DNA of 64,000 nt from Halocatena marina. GTDB taxonomy: Archaea > Halobacteriota > Halobacteria > Halobacteriales > Haloarculaceae. Numbering within the stretch: position 1 is the stretch's first letter; each line of letters starts with the position of its first letter. Made by a program: the position numbers and the translations under genes. This document shows, piece by piece, positions 16,868-25,902 of this stretch. The stretch is from contig NZ_JALLPK010000001.1 in assembly GCF_023276375.1 (NCBI RefSeq), positions 3,224,001 through 3,288,000 on the forward strand, read 5' to 3'. Below the pieces are notes generated by a model. That model saw only the letters and a list, made by a program, of their open reading frames with translations, made no database searches and was not told the origin of the DNA.

Positions 16868-18253
16868 ATGCGCCCAGCACATTCTCGGGAGCAAGCGATG
16901 GGGATTGCCTATTACGTCAGTGACACCGCTGGCATCGGTGGACACCTCCGTGACCGGGCGGCGGACTTTCGCGTGCGCGAGCGTGAAGCATTCGAAACGC
17001 AGCCGGTGGACGCTGATACGGGTGCGTACCCAGCCCTCGTCTTTCGTGCGACACTCACGAACCGGGACACGAACGGATTCGTAAACGAGCTTGCGAATCG
17101 GCTCGGCATCAGCCGAGAGCGGATCACGTGGGCTGGAACGAAAGACAAGCGTGCGATCACGACCCAGTTGTTCTCGATCCGAAACTTCGAAGACACAACG
17201 CTTCCAGAACTTTCTGGCGCAGCGATCGAAGTCGTGGGCCGTGCCGGTCGGCCAGTGCTGTTTGGCGACCATATTGGCAACGAGTTCGAGCTCGTCGTTC
17301 GTGACGTGCATCCGGATTCAACCGAGAAGATCGACGATATCACAGCAGATCTGCGGTCGTTCGTGGAGGCAGACGACCGTCGTAATCGAGGTCGAGATCG
17401 AGATCGTGGCAAGGATGCTGTGAGCGTTGGTGATGGAACAGTAACAATTGGTGTTCCGAACTTTTTCGGCCAGCAGCGATTCGGTACGTTGCGACCAGTT
17501 ACGCACGAGGTCGGGCTTGCCATCGTTCGCGGCGATTGGGAGAAAGCAGTGATAGCGTATCTCGGGAATCCGTCAGAGCACGAGCCGGCAGATACACGCG
17601 AGGCGCGCGACTATGTCGATCGGACACACGACTGGCAGGGCGCAATCGATCGGTTCCCGACGCATCTGCGCTACGAACGATCGATAGCGCATCGACTCAC
17701 GGAAATCGGCGGAGACGAACCCGATCAGTTCCGTGAAGCACTGACAGCAGTTCCGTCGAACCTTCAAGCGCTGTTCGTACACGCGGCTCAGTCGTATCTG
17801 TTCAACCAGATGCTCTCGCTTCGACTCGAACGCGATCTTCCGTTTTCGAAACCAGTTGTCGGCGACGTCGTCTGTTTCGTCGATGAGCACGGCCGTCCAG
17901 ACAGTGACCGTCAACAGTTGGTGACCGAATCTCGCGTCGAGACGGTTGTTCGTCACTGCGAGCGCGGACGAGCGTTCGTCACCGCGCCGCTGGTCGGAAC
18001 AGACACGGAACTGAGTGAGGGCGAACAGGGAGAGATCGAGCGTCAGGTGCTCGATGAGACGGACCTCTCACTCGACGCGTTCGATCTCCCTGGTGAGTTC
18101 GATTCGACCGGCACACGACGCCCAATCCTCCTCCAGACTGAGCTCTCGATCGATCACGATCCGCTTACGTTCTCCTTTTCGCTCCCAAACGGATCGTATG
18201 CCACGGTCCTCATGCGCGAGTACCTGAAAGCCGATCCGGAATCGATGGCCTGA
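16868..18253 (+). CDS. truD: tRNA pseudouridine(13) synthase TruD
   Basis: A 461-residue TruD enzyme that makes pseudouridine at position 13 of tRNA. The catalytic aspartate is D93 in [13 protein letters not shown]; other family blocks are FRVRE near the N-terminus, [11 protein letters not shown], and the long insertion domain with [11 protein letters not shown] basic repeat ([12 protein letters not shown], residues about 174-185) encoded by a GAGATC-rich stretch lies in a loop of the insertion domain. ATG 16868 is preceded by an in-frame GTG; farther upstream codons are not conserved. Confidence 0.94.
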   Translation: MRPAHSREQAMGIAYYVSDTAGIGGHLRDRAADFRVREREAFETQPVDADTGAYPALVFRATLTNRDTNGFVNELANRLGISRERITWAGTKDKRAITTQLFSIRNFEDTTLPELSGAAIEVVGRAGRPVLFGDHIGNEFELVVRDVHPDSTEKIDDITADLRSFVEADDRRNRGRDRDRGKDAVSVGDGTVTIGVPNFFGQQRFGTLRPVTHEVGLAIVRGDWEKAVIAYLGNPSEHEPADTREARDYVDRTHDWQGAIDRFPTHLRYERSIAHRLTEIGGDEPDQFREALTAVPSNLQALFVHAAQSYLFNQMLSLRLERDLPFSKPVVGDVVCFVDEHGRPDSDRQQLVTESRVETVVRHCERGRAFVTAPLVGTDTELSEGEQGEIERQVLDETDLSLDAFDLPGEFDSTGTRRPILLQTELSIDHDPLTFSFSLPNGSYATVLMREYLKADPESMA

Positions 18254-18338
18254 TCGGCTGCGTTGTCCGTGGAGCTGACGCCCCTCGCACCGAAGGATGC
18301 AGCCGAATCATCCTGTTTATCCGTCGGCCGAAGATACG

Positions 18339-19064
18339 ATGAGTATGGCGTGTCGCCGGTGTGCGTCTCCACTCGATCGACCGGGTGATTACTGTTTAGT
18401 GTGCCGTACACCGAACGCCGACACTGTTGTTCTCGAACTCACACGAGAGCGTGCGCGAGTGACGGCGTTATTAGAGGAAGATGTCATCGCTGCGCGAGAG
18501 ATCACGACCACTCCCGAAGCAGGAGAGAACGAACCCGTCGAACTACGGAACTTCGCGGGCCTCATCGCCGATGAAGTTCGCCGAAAGCGTCCGGAAGAAG
18601 TGTATGCCACCGGTGATCGTGCGGTACTGACCGCCGTCAGAGAGCAGATTCATTACAAGCTGTACCGCATCACAGGCGACGATGCGGTCGAATCGGTTAT
18701 CGAACGACGCGGACAGCCGGCTCTCGAAGTCGTCGAGGCCTCACTTTCAGAAAAGCTCGGGGGATCTCACACCACACTCATCGGCGGACGATCCGGACGC
18801 AAAGCGGTTCGGACCATCGCTGCACATCCTCACGTGAAAAAGCTCGTCCCTGGTCCGATCGACGCAAGCGGCACTGGTTCACGCTCCGGTGTTCGTGCGA
18901 AAGCGACCCGTTCGGATGGGAACGGAAACGTCCGGCTGCTCGTCCGCGACGGATCGAGCGTACAGGAAAACCGAATCGTTACGACAGCACACGATCGTGA
19001 TACCGGCGAACGGGTTCGTGAAGACCTCAACGAGGCACTACAGGAAGCCGCACTGCAGGAGTGA
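18339..19064 (+). CDS. Predicted metal-binding protein (DUF2103-like)
   Basis: A 241-residue protein with an N-terminal zinc ribbon (C5, C8, C19, C22) followed by an alpha/beta part ([42 protein letters not shown]-type segment). I recall this as the archaeal DUF2103/COG4031 family. It stands at the head of a conserved archaeal cluster for translation and transcription (rpl37ae, rpo12, pcc1, pfdB), so a role in RNA metabolism or protein synthesis is likely but unproven. ATG 18339 places the Cys pair near the N-terminus, as in relatives; an earlier ATG/other start at 18297 is possible. Confidence 0.8.
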   Translation: MSMACRRCASPLDRPGDYCLVCRTPNADTVVLELTRERARVTALLEEDVIAAREITTTPEAGENEPVELRNFAGLIADEVRRKRPEEVYATGDRAVLTAVREQIHYKLYRITGDDAVESVIERRGQPALEVVEASLSEKLGGSHTTLIGGRSGRKAVRTIAAHPHVKKLVPGPIDASGTGSRSGVRAKATRSDGNGNVRLLVRDGSSVQENRIVTTAHDRDTGERVREDLNEALQEAALQE

Positions 19065-19092
19065 CGAAATGAGACGGGTCGAACTCAACGGA

Positions 19093-19098
19093 TTTATA
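19093..19098 (+). promoter_or_regulatory. TATA-like box for rpl37ae
   Basis: TTTATA centred 30 bases before the rpl37ae ATG (19126), consistent with a promoter that gives a leader of only a few bases. Confidence 0.5.
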
Positions 19099-19125
19099 CC
19101 ACCGCTGGAGCTATGTAGAGCCACT

Positions 19126-19392
19126 ATGGCCAAGAAAAAAGGACGAACTGGGAGCGCTGGCCGATTCGGCGCACGCTACGGCCGTGTTGCTCGTCGTCGC
19201 GTCGCCGAAATCGAAGAAGAAATGCGAAGCGCAACCGTCGACGGTGACTCAGTCAAGCGCGTCGGAACAGGTATCTGGGTGAACGAGGAAACCGGCGAGA
19301 AGTTCGCTGGCGGTGCATACCGACCACAGACACCGCGGGGACGTACGGTCACCCGATCGATCCGTGCCGCACTCGATGAAGACGACGAATAA
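19126..19392 (+). CDS. rpl37ae: 50S ribosomal protein L37Ae, zinc-less form
   Basis: An 88-residue ribosomal protein of the L37Ae (eL43) family. [22 protein letters not shown] at the start and [20 protein letters not shown] are the family's conserved blocks. The usual zinc ribbon (two Cys-x2-Cys pairs on either side of the GTGIW segment) has no cysteines: the region reads [18 protein letters not shown]. The fold must be held without zinc, a substitution known for several ribosomal proteins. It is followed 30 bases later by rpo12. Confidence 0.95.
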   Translation: MAKKKGRTGSAGRFGARYGRVARRRVAEIEEEMRSATVDGDSVKRVGTGIWVNEETGEKFAGGAYRPQTPRGRTVTRSIRAALDEDDE

Positions 19393-19422
19393 ATACGTCA
19401 TTAGCCCGTATTCTGCGATACC

Positions 19423-19557
19423 ATGAGCTACAAGTGTTCTCGTTGTAAACGCGATGTCGAACTCGACGAGTACGGTGGTGTGCGCTGTCCGTACTGTGGC
19501 CATCGCGTTCTTCTCAAAGAGCGTAGCCGCGACGTAAAAGAGATACACGTCGAATAA
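19423..19557 (+). CDS. rpo12: DNA-directed RNA polymerase subunit Rpo12 (RpoP)
   Basis: A 44-residue zinc protein, the smallest subunit of archaeal RNA polymerase (eukaryotic Rpb12/RPABC4). Cysteines C5, C8, C22 and C25 form the zinc ribbon (KCSRCKRD and RCPYCGHR), and the C-terminus [11 protein letters not shown] matches the family. The frame runs ATG 19423 to TAA 19557. Its place between rpl37ae and pcc1 is the usual archaeal order. Confidence 0.95.
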   Translation: MSYKCSRCKRDVELDEYGGVRCPYCGHRVLLKERSRDVKEIHVE

Positions 19558-19580
19558 GAGAGAACGACGCGCGTCAAAAC

Positions 19581-19640
19581 GAATCAAGTCGAATCAGATC
19601 AGATCGGATCAGATCAGATAGGATAGGGCAGGACAGGGTA
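19581..19640. repeat. Degenerate GATCA/GAATCA tandem repeat in the rpo12-pcc1 spacer
   Basis: A run of short units (GAATCAAGTC, GAATCAGATCAGATC, GGATCAGATCAGATA, then GGATAGGGCAGGACAGG) fills the space between rpo12 and pcc1, directly before the TTG start of pcc1. It is low in complexity and may be slippage-prone. Confidence 0.6.
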
Positions 19641-19652
19641 ACTGAGTAGAAA

Positions 19653-19910
19653 TTGCCATCTGATACGTTATCGTCTCACGATATTCAGCTTGAGTTCGAA
19701 TACGAGAGCGGAGAGCGTGCAACGCTCATTGAGCGTAGCATCCAGCAGGAGATTGGGGAAATCGAAGGGGATCGTACCCGAACGACGATCGTTCGAGACG
19801 GTTCTATCGTCAAGATACACGTTGAAGCCGACGATCTTGTTGCGCTCCGAGCTGGATTGAACACGTGGTGTACTCTCATCGAAGTCGCCGAGCGGTGTTC
19901 TGAGCGCTGA
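19653..19910 (+). CDS. pcc1: KEOPS complex subunit Pcc1
   Basis: An 85-residue protein with the Pcc1 fold ([56 protein letters not shown]). Pcc1 dimerises and binds Kae1 in the KEOPS complex that makes N6-threonylcarbamoyladenosine in tRNA. TTG 19653 is the only start available: a stop codon lies at 19647-19649 and no ATG or GTG follows before the conserved core. Gene order rpo12-pcc1-pfdB is conserved in archaea, which supports the assignment. Confidence 0.85.
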   Translation: MPSDTLSSHDIQLEFEYESGERATLIERSIQQEIGEIEGDRTRTTIVRDGSIVKIHVEADDLVALRAGLNTWCTLIEVAERCSER

Positions 19911-20026
19911 TCATCCGTTCTCTTTGTCGTGGGCGCTCTTTTCGCTCTGCAAACGGCGTTCCTTTCGTCTATTCTCTCCAGACGAGAACACGTGCCTTTT
20001 TGCGCTGCGGTGCAGACGGTGTAGGT

Positions 20027-20443
20027 ATGCAGGGAAATCTTCCGCCGGAAGCACAGGAGAAAATCGAGGAACTGCAAGACCTACAGGAGACGGCCCAACA
20101 GGTTGCGATCCAAAAGCAGCAGGCAGAAACGACGCTGAACGAGACGAAAACAGCGCTCGACCAACTCGACGATATCGATGAGGACACCAACATGTACCAA
20201 GAAGTTGGTGAGCTTCTCGTCCAAACCGAATACGATGAGGCTGCTGAAAGTCTCGAAGAGAAGAGTGACAGTCTCGAAATCCGCGTCGAGACGCTCGAAA
20301 AGCAAGAAAGCCGCGTCGAAGAGAAGTTCGAAGAACTGCAACAAGAACTTCAGCAACTACTGAGCGGCGCTGGAGGCGTTGGTGGACCACAAGGCCCGCA
20401 AGGACCCGGCGGCCCAGGAATGGGCGGACCGGGCGGTGACTAA
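20027..20443 (+). CDS. pfdB: Prefoldin subunit beta
   Basis: A 138-residue prefoldin beta subunit. Two long coiled-coil helices (about residues 8-55 and 72-118; [18 protein letters not shown] and [20 protein letters not shown]) flank a beta-hairpin segment ([16 protein letters not shown]). The hexameric complex with the alpha subunit captures unfolded proteins. The C-terminus has a Gly/Pro-rich tail ([16 protein letters not shown]) typical of the haloarchaeal form. Start ATG 20027 follows the pcc1 stop by 116 bases. Confidence 0.95.
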   Translation: MQGNLPPEAQEKIEELQDLQETAQQVAIQKQQAETTLNETKTALDQLDDIDEDTNMYQEVGELLVQTEYDEAAESLEEKSDSLEIRVETLEKQESRVEEKFEELQQELQQLLSGAGGVGGPQGPQGPGGPGMGGPGGD

Positions 20444-20478
20444 AACGAAAAACGTACGACACCTAACCATACGTCACC

Positions 20479-20763
20479 ATGCCGACAGACGAAGAAGTAG
20501 TACAAGCCGCCTCAAACGCAGCCGAAGGCGTGATCTTCTCACGATATAAACAGTCACACGTCAAGGATGTCGACGTGAGCGTCAGCTTCGAAGACGGTAT
20601 CCTCGACATCGACGTCTACCTGAACGTCCCCGACGATGTCACCTCAAAATCCGATTCTGATTCTGATTCTGATTCTACGGATCCCGATCAGGTCACCGAG
20701 GACGCTGCGCTTGCTGCGCAGTCAGCCGTTGACGAACTGTTTGCCACAGAGCAAGAGGAGTAG
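20479..20763 (+). CDS. DUF3194 family protein
   Basis: A 94-residue acidic protein found directly behind pfdB in many archaea (DUF3194). The core is EEVVQAASNAAEGVIFSRYK, DVDVSVSFEDGILDIDVYLN and AALAAQSAVDELF. A Ser-Asp repeat (KSDSDSDSDSTDPD) encoded by four copies of TCTGAT interrupts the hinge before the last helix and is probably variable in length. Function unknown; the strict neighbourhood suggests a link with chaperone or translation. Starts 36 bases after pfdB. Confidence 0.88.
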   Translation: MPTDEEVVQAASNAAEGVIFSRYKQSHVKDVDVSVSFEDGILDIDVYLNVPDDVTSKSDSDSDSDSTDPDQVTEDAALAAQSAVDELFATEQEE

Positions 20764-21075
20764 TCGCTCAGTCGTCTGCTGTGACAGCAAGATTCGAGAC
20801 ATCGTATCCACACTATTCTGTTTCCTCGGCGACGAGCACTGTGATGGTCTGGCTTTCGGCCCGATGCAGTACCCGATTCGTTGCCGATTTGTGAGTATCG
20901 AGCGTCGCTGCTGGCTCGGTGACTGATCAACTCAAAAGAGCGTAATAGTCTCGTAGACAGATGCTCGTCGTACGTTGATTCTCACTCGATCGTTTCAGTA
21001 TACCGTAATACCTCGGTGTCGTCGAGCTGCTCACAGAATACCCGTTGCGTCTTCGAGCAAGAGCTGAACAGTACA
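20764..21075. other. Gap of 312 bases between DUF3194 and DUF2070
   Basis: No gene could be supported. On the minus strand there are two short open stretches that look like the ends of proteins (20813-20926, ending VLVAEETE, and one just downstream of the DUF2070 stop, ending RYTETIE), each without a start codon. They may be relics of a lost gene or chance. Confidence 0.3.
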
Positions 21076-23007
21076 TCACGTAACGAAGAAGATCAGCACG
21101 CTCACTGCCATCACAGCGAGGATGAACGCGGCGGCGAGTGCACTGCCCATTGAGGTCATAGCGTTTGCGTGGCTCGCGAGCGTTTCGGTGCGATCATTGC
21201 CGAACACAGTCACCGTCGTCCGTTCTTTCCCCATTCCAGCTTCGACGGGTTCGAGATCGTCGGCGGCTTTCGAGGTGAGTTCGGCAATGAGGTCCACGAG
21301 TTCCTCGTGAGGAATCACAGAGCCGACCTGATTGTCAGGGTTGATAGTGTTGACGACGTGGGTGTCGGTGGTCATCACTTCAGCATTATCGATGGCAGCA
21401 CGTCCGTGCTCGTCGGCAATTCTACCACTGCCGTCGGCTGCGATCGGAACGCGTTGCTGTTGCTGTACCGTGATGGTCTCGACGATACGATCCCGGAGTC
21501 CTGGCTCCATGTTGTTCCCATCGATGAGGACGTACGCAGTCCGTTGTCCATCGATTTCGATGACAGCGACGCGAACGCCGAGTGGCCCGATGCCCTGATG
21601 GATGGACCACGCAGTACGATCCCACGCGGTACCGAGTTGGATCGGGGCACGATGGGCTGAGGCGAGCTCTGTACCGGCCTCGCTCGCCGCTTGGAGCATT
21701 GAGAACGATCGGTGGCTCCCGGGCGCAACATGACCGAGGTCGGGACCCGAAAGACCGTTGTTACAGTTGTGAGCGTCGACGAGCATGACGGTATCGAGTC
21801 CACTAGCACGTGCCTCGGCCGACGCCGACAGCCCGACAGCGTATTCGATATCATCGGCAAACGATGGAGAGTAGGTGCCAATGAGGAGTGCGCTGTCACC
21901 GAACGCCTGTCCGAGGATGGACACTTCGTCATCGCGTGTTCGAACACTTTGAGTGGCGGTGGTTTCGTACTCGATCGACTCGTACGCTCGTTCGGCGGCG
22001 TCGATAACCGTGTCGACCTCGCGTTCCGTGACGAGATTGAAATCGTGACCGGCAGTTGCGTGTGGTGGGAATCCGAGTCCTTCCGTGCTCTGTGCGACAC
22101 GCTCTGGAAGATTTCCACCACCGATCTCGCCCATTGGTCCGGGGTGAATCATCGGAAGAACAAATCGCGCCTTCTCTGTTCGATCGCTCGCCCGCCGAAA
22201 CGAGAGGACGGTGATGGGAACAACGGCTTCCTCTCCGAGTTGTTCGAAGAAATCCTCCAACTCTCGTGTTCCCTCCGCGATGTGACCCACGAACCCACGG
22301 ATGAAATCGAGGACGCTCACACCGAGGCTACGCTGCCACGGCCGGTCGATAGTGACGATGAAGAGCCACGAAGCGAATGCATAGAAGACACAGATGCCAC
22401 CGAGGAGGACAAAATCCTCGGGGACGACCGCGGGAAACTGTTCCGGAGCGCGTCCCGATCGAGCGAAGAACGACTGGATAATCGGGCCACCAATTTCGAG
22501 ATACGTGATTGTCCCGCTGTACGTAAACAGAAGAGCAGCTGCAGCGACAGTCTGGATACTCGCCGGAACAGACGCGATGAGAAGCGATTTCCGCGAGATC
22601 GCCATCACAACGAGTAGTCGGATGGCGAACATGCTCGCAAGTGCCGCGATGAGCATGTCGAAAACGAATCGCTGGTTGAGTTGTGTGAGCACCGCAATAG
22701 CGCCCGAAGCGGTTAGGATTACGACGACGACGAGTTCACAAAAGAGTGCGAGCAGTGACGCGCGATTTGGAGTAAGCTGACCACCGACTCGCAGATCGAC
22801 GTAGGGTGTGAGGACACTTGCGATGACGGTTGGGACGCCGATGAAAAAGATTCCCTGCCACGCATCCGCAAGAATGAACGGAGAATCAAATGCAGCAATG
22901 CCTGTGAGCGCAGCAATGAGCAGTGAAAACGCGACACTCGCATACCAACTCGGCGCACGAAAGATGAACCGAGAGAGGCTTGCAAGATCTCCTTGAGTTC
23001 GTGTCAT
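21076..23007 (-). CDS. DUF2070 membrane protein
   Basis: A 643-residue archaeal membrane protein. The N-terminal third has about seven hydrophobic segments (ASVAFSLLIAALTGIAAF and on), followed by a soluble domain (about residues 270-590) and a final helix ending FILAVMAVSVLIFFVT. In the soluble part MIHPGPMGEIGGGNLPER, MLVDAHNCNNG, HVAPGSHRS, ADGSGRIADEHGR and SSMLQ-type blocks are typical of DUF2070. Function unknown; metal-ligand-like His residues suggest a hydrolase or transport role, but that is inference. It is followed 20 bases away by the end of the glutaminase gene, transcribed in the same direction. Confidence 0.88.
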   Translation of the reverse strand: MTRTQGDLASLSRFIFRAPSWYASVAFSLLIAALTGIAAFDSPFILADAWQGIFFIGVPTVIASVLTPYVDLRVGGQLTPNRASLLALFCELVVVVILTASGAIAVLTQLNQRFVFDMLIAALASMFAIRLLVVMAISRKSLLIASVPASIQTVAAAALLFTYSGTITYLEIGGPIIQSFFARSGRAPEQFPAVVPEDFVLLGGICVFYAFASWLFIVTIDRPWQRSLGVSVLDFIRGFVGHIAEGTRELEDFFEQLGEEAVVPITVLSFRRASDRTEKARFVLPMIHPGPMGEIGGGNLPERVAQSTEGLGFPPHATAGHDFNLVTEREVDTVIDAAERAYESIEYETTATQSVRTRDDEVSILGQAFGDSALLIGTYSPSFADDIEYAVGLSASAEARASGLDTVMLVDAHNCNNGLSGPDLGHVAPGSHRSFSMLQAASEAGTELASAHRAPIQLGTAWDRTAWSIHQGIGPLGVRVAVIEIDGQRTAYVLIDGNNMEPGLRDRIVETITVQQQQRVPIAADGSGRIADEHGRAAIDNAEVMTTDTHVVNTINPDNQVGSVIPHEELVDLIAELTSKAADDLEPVEAGMGKERTTVTVFGNDRTETLASHANAMTSMGSALAAAFILAVMAVSVLIFFVT

Positions 23008-23026
23008 GCGTCACCCGTGTGTACTA

Positions 23027-23575
23027 TTACTCACAGCAGGTCCTGAAATTCTCGAAAACCTCCTCTCCGGCTTCCGTATGAGCGACTTCAGGATGCCACT
23101 GCACGCCGTAGAGGTCACGGTCAGGATCACTCATGGCCTCGATAGCGCACACGTCACTTCGTCCCGCGAGCGAAAACCCACGTGGAAGTGCTGTCACCTC
23201 ATCAGCGTGGCTGGCCCACACTCGGGTCTCGGGCGCGAGTGAGCCGACGAGCGGATCGTTTTCGTCCACGATCTCGACAGTAACGTCTGCATATCCCCCG
23301 TATTCGCCATCATCGACCTGACCTCCGAGTGACGCAGCCATCACCTGCATCCCGAGGCAAATCCCGAGAACAGGAATTTCGAGATCGAGATACTCCGCAC
23401 AGCGACCACTGTCGGCGATATCTGGCCCGCCAGAGAGCACGAGACCGTCGGCCTCAATCTCCTCTGGAGGGGTCGTGTTGTCGAGGAGGGCGGTGTCCAC
23501 GCCGATATCACGGAGCGCACGCTGCTCCAGATGGGTGAACTGTCCGTGGTTGTCGACCACGTCGATACGCACCAT
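23027..23575 (-). CDS. guaAA: GMP synthase, glutamine amidotransferase subunit
   Basis: A 182-residue class I glutaminase, the separate ammonia-making subunit of archaeal GMP synthase. The triad is C73 (LGICLGMQV), H161 and E163 (VQWHPEV), and the oxyanion region is GLVLSGGPDIAD. The length equals that of the single-domain archaeal subunits; the ATP-pyrophosphatase subunit (GuaAB) is not in this window. Its stop lies 20 bases before the start codon region of the DUF2070 gene, so they are likely in one transcript. Confidence 0.94.
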   Translation of the reverse strand: MVRIDVVDNHGQFTHLEQRALRDIGVDTALLDNTTPPEEIEADGLVLSGGPDIADSGRCAEYLDLEIPVLGICLGMQVMAASLGGQVDDGEYGGYADVTVEIVDENDPLVGSLAPETRVWASHADEVTALPRGFSLAGRSDVCAIEAMSDPDRDLYGVQWHPEVAHTEAGEEVFENFRTCCE

Positions 23576-23640
23576 TAACTTCGATAGATTGCCATCCCGT
23601 ATATACTTCCTGAAATAGTTGGCTGTTCACTACAGATCCA

Positions 23641-24153
23641 TTACTCTTCCCGTCGCTCTGCAGCCGATTGAAATCCGAATTCCGCCTGTTCGCGAGCGCG
23701 TCGGGTTTCACGAGCCGCGATGGCCTCAGAGGTGGGCGAGGCGTCGTCATCGATACGCGCCCACGAGTTGTGTACGCTCGCGTGGCACCACCGACAGAGC
23801 GTGACAGTGATCTCGTGGGTCAGTTCTGTTTCGTTCTTATAAGATAGATGATGGTTTTCGAGCAACGGACGCTCGTCTGTGTGTGCCATTCTAATTCCGT
23901 CGAGACCGCAGCGAACGCACGACTCCGAGCGATTGCGCGCTCGAAAGTGGGGACAATCACACCACTCCCACTCGTCGGTTCCGACCGGACAGCGTAAATT
24001 CTCGTGTTCGCGCTCGCGTGCGAACGCGGGATCACGATCTTGCTGTTCGACCGCGAACCGGCATCGGCCGTCGTCGGTGAGATGATCGCACCGCTCGGCG
24101 TACGCGTACGGATCGTCGACACCGACGGAAGTACCCGAGGGCGTCGTTTCCAT
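23641..24153 (-). CDS. HNH-like zinc protein (DUF7097-like), haloarchaeal
   Basis: A 170-residue cysteine- and histidine-rich protein. Residues about 20-85 contain pairs of cysteines (RCDHLTDDGRCRF, RCPVGTDEWEWCDCPHF, CVRCG). The C-terminal half has LLENHHLSYKN followed by LCRWCHASVHN, the layout of an HNH (His-Asn-His/treble-clef zinc) nuclease. I recall haloarchaeal relatives without known function (DUF7097). It may be an HNH endonuclease or a structural zinc protein. An independent leading region has four further Cys pairs. Confidence 0.68.
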   Translation of the reverse strand: METTPSGTSVGVDDPYAYAERCDHLTDDGRCRFAVEQQDRDPAFAREREHENLRCPVGTDEWEWCDCPHFRARNRSESCVRCGLDGIRMAHTDERPLLENHHLSYKNETELTHEITVTLCRWCHASVHNSWARIDDDASPTSEAIAARETRRAREQAEFGFQSAAERREE

Positions 24154-24174
24154 ACTCCGGGTAGGCGGTCCTGA

Positions 24175-24321
24175 CTAATAACACCGCGGAGGACTGCTGA
24201 CAGGCCACGCTGTCGTGGATCGCTCGTCGTAACTCTCACTGGCGTTTGTACCGCTGATCGGCTCAAATGCACCGGCTGAGCTAAATGATTCAGGATCGAC
24301 TGCAATATCTGACGGACTCAT
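24175..24321 (-). CDS. Candidate small ORF of 48 codons
   Basis: An open frame with ATG 24321 and TAG at 24175, giving MSPSDIAVDPESFSS and on, ending PVSSPPRCY. Composition is soluble and ordinary; no motif. It lies in the gap between the HNH-like gene and leuA, close to the TATA box of leuA. It may be chance. Confidence 0.2.
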   Translation of the reverse strand: MSPSDIAVDPESFSSAGAFEPISGTNASESYDERSTTAWPVSSPPRCY

Positions 24322-24326
24322 CTGTA

Positions 24327-24333
24327 TTATATA
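24327..24333 (+). promoter_or_regulatory. TATA-like box for leuA/cimA
   Basis: TTATATA centred 33 bases before ATG 24363 and 40 before GTG 24370; a transcript would begin near 24357. Confidence 0.45.
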
Positions 24334-24369
24334 CTTCCGCGCCGCAGCCATAGATGGTAATCATGACCG

Positions 24370-25902
24370 GTGACCGATTTATTCGGGGGCCCCCCCGAAT
24401 CAACCCCTCTCTCCTGTTCTGACGTACAGTTTCTCGATACAACACTCCGTGACGGCGAGCAAGCGCCAGGGATTTCGCTTACTCCAGCGGAGAAGGCCGA
24501 GATAGCAACAAAACTCGATAGTGCTGGCGTCAGCGTTATCGAAGCTGGTAGTGCCTGCACAGGCGCGGGTGAGCGCGAAACCATCGCTCGCGTCGCAGAT
24601 CTCGACCTCGACGCAACGGTGACGAGCTTTGCTCGTGGCGTCCAGCGTGACATCGACCTCGCGCTCGATTGCGGCGTTGATGGCATCAACCTCGTCGTCC
24701 CGGCGAGTGACCGCCACATTGAGCAGAAAGTCGGGACGACCCGCGATTCAGTGATCGAAAAGACCGTCGATCTCACGGAGTACGCAAACGACCACGGGCT
24801 CTGGGTCGAGGTCCTCGGTGAAGACGGATCTCGATCGGAACTGCAGTTCCTCGAGCGGTTGATGGAAAGCGCACTTGATGCCGGAGCTGACCGTGTCTGT
24901 TACTGTGACACCGTTGGCCACGCAACGCCCGATCGAACGATGGAGGTCGTCTCTCGACTCACAGCGCTCGGGCCGACGAGTACGCACACCCACGACGATC
25001 TCGGGCTCGCAGTGACGAACGCACTGGTGAGCATCGTTGCCGGAGCCGACCTCGTTCACGCTACTGTCAACGGTATCGGCGAACGTGCGGGCAACGCCGC
25101 GTTAGAGGAGATCGCCATCGCGCTCGATCACGGCTACAGCGTGGAAACACTCGATACGACCAAGCTCTACGACCTCGCTCAGACGGTCGCAACTGGAACC
25201 GGGATCTCGCTCGCGCCGAACAAGGCCGTCGTCGGTGAGAACGCATTCACCCACGAGTCGGGGATTCACACCGACGGCACCCTCAAGGACGACGCGATGT
25301 ACGAACCGTATCCACCCGAGACGGTTGGTCGAGAGCGGCGGCTCGTGCTCGGAAAACACGCCGGACGGGCTGGCGTCCGAGCTGCACTCGACGAACACGG
25401 CGTGGATGTGACCGACGAAGAGTTAGGCGCAATCGTCGAGCAGGTGAAAGCCATCGGTGATCGAGGAAAGCGGGTCACTGACGCTGACCTCCTCACAATC
25501 GCCGAGGACGTACAAGACCGCGAACGCGACCGACGCGTTGAGCTGCTCGATCTCACTGCGGCCAGCGGTGGCGCAACGCCAACTGCGAGCGCCCGGCTTG
25601 CTGTCGACGGAGAAGAGCGCGTTGCGAGCGGTGTTGGAAGCGGTCCTGTCGATGCGGCCGTGAGTGCTGTCCGCGAAGCACTCGCCATCGATGCGACGCT
25701 TGAGTCCTACCGCGTCGATGCCATCACCGGAGGGACTGATGCGCTCGTCACCGTCGAGGTCGTGGTATCACGCAGTGATCAGTCAGTCACTGTCACAGCG
25801 AGTGATGCCGACATCACCCGCGCAAGCGTCGTCGCAATGGTCGATGCGTTCGATCGTTTGCTCGCAAGTGATGTCTCATCAGTCGCCATCGCAGACGACT
25901 AA
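24370..25902 (+). CDS. 2-isopropylmalate/(R)-citramalate synthase family
   Basis: A 510-residue enzyme of the LeuA/CimA family, which condenses acetyl-CoA with a 2-keto acid at the entry to leucine or isoleucine synthesis. Key blocks: FLDTTLRDGEQAPG at the N-terminus, THTHDDLGLAV with the metal-binding HxH, NGIGERAGNAALEE, and FTHESGIHTDG. The C-terminal 110 residues form the allosteric LeuA domain (VRLDVDG-like, SVREALAIDA, TVEVVVS). LeuA and CimA cannot be told apart by eye. Start: GTG 24370 is used because the ATG seven bases upstream (24363) is in another frame; both are followed by a G5C7 run (24385-24396). It is convergent with npdG with no gap. Confidence 0.9.
   Translation: MTDLFGGPPESTPLSCSDVQFLDTTLRDGEQAPGISLTPAEKAEIATKLDSAGVSVIEAGSACTGAGERETIARVADLDLDATVTSFARGVQRDIDLALDCGVDGINLVVPASDRHIEQKVGTTRDSVIEKTVDLTEYANDHGLWVEVLGEDGSRSELQFLERLMESALDAGADRVCYCDTVGHATPDRTMEVVSRLTALGPTSTHTHDDLGLAVTNALVSIVAGADLVHATVNGIGERAGNAALEEIAIALDHGYSVETLDTTKLYDLAQTVATGTGISLAPNKAVVGENAFTHESGIHTDGTLKDDAMYEPYPPETVGRERRLVLGKHAGRAGVRAALDEHGVDVTDEELGAIVEQVKAIGDRGKRVTDADLLTIAEDVQDRERDRRVELLDLTAASGGATPTASARLAVDGEERVASGVGSGPVDAAVSAVREALAIDATLESYRVDAITGGTDALVTVEVVVSRSDQSVTVTASDADITRASVVAMVDAFDRLLASDVSSVAIADD
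24385..24396 (+). repeat. G5C7 homopolymer run at the 5' end of leuA
   Basis: Five G followed by seven C lie within the first ten codons of the gene. A change of one base here would join the reading frame of ATG 24363 to that of the enzyme (see findings). Confidence 0.7.

Noticed and set aside
20688..20930. Minus-strand frame between DUF3194 and DUF2070
   Set aside because: Overlaps the DUF3194 gene, with Ser/Arg-rich composition and no motif.
24175..24321. 48-codon frame as a firm gene
   Set aside because: Listed only with low confidence; no conservation signal can be judged and its start is next to a promoter of the other strand.
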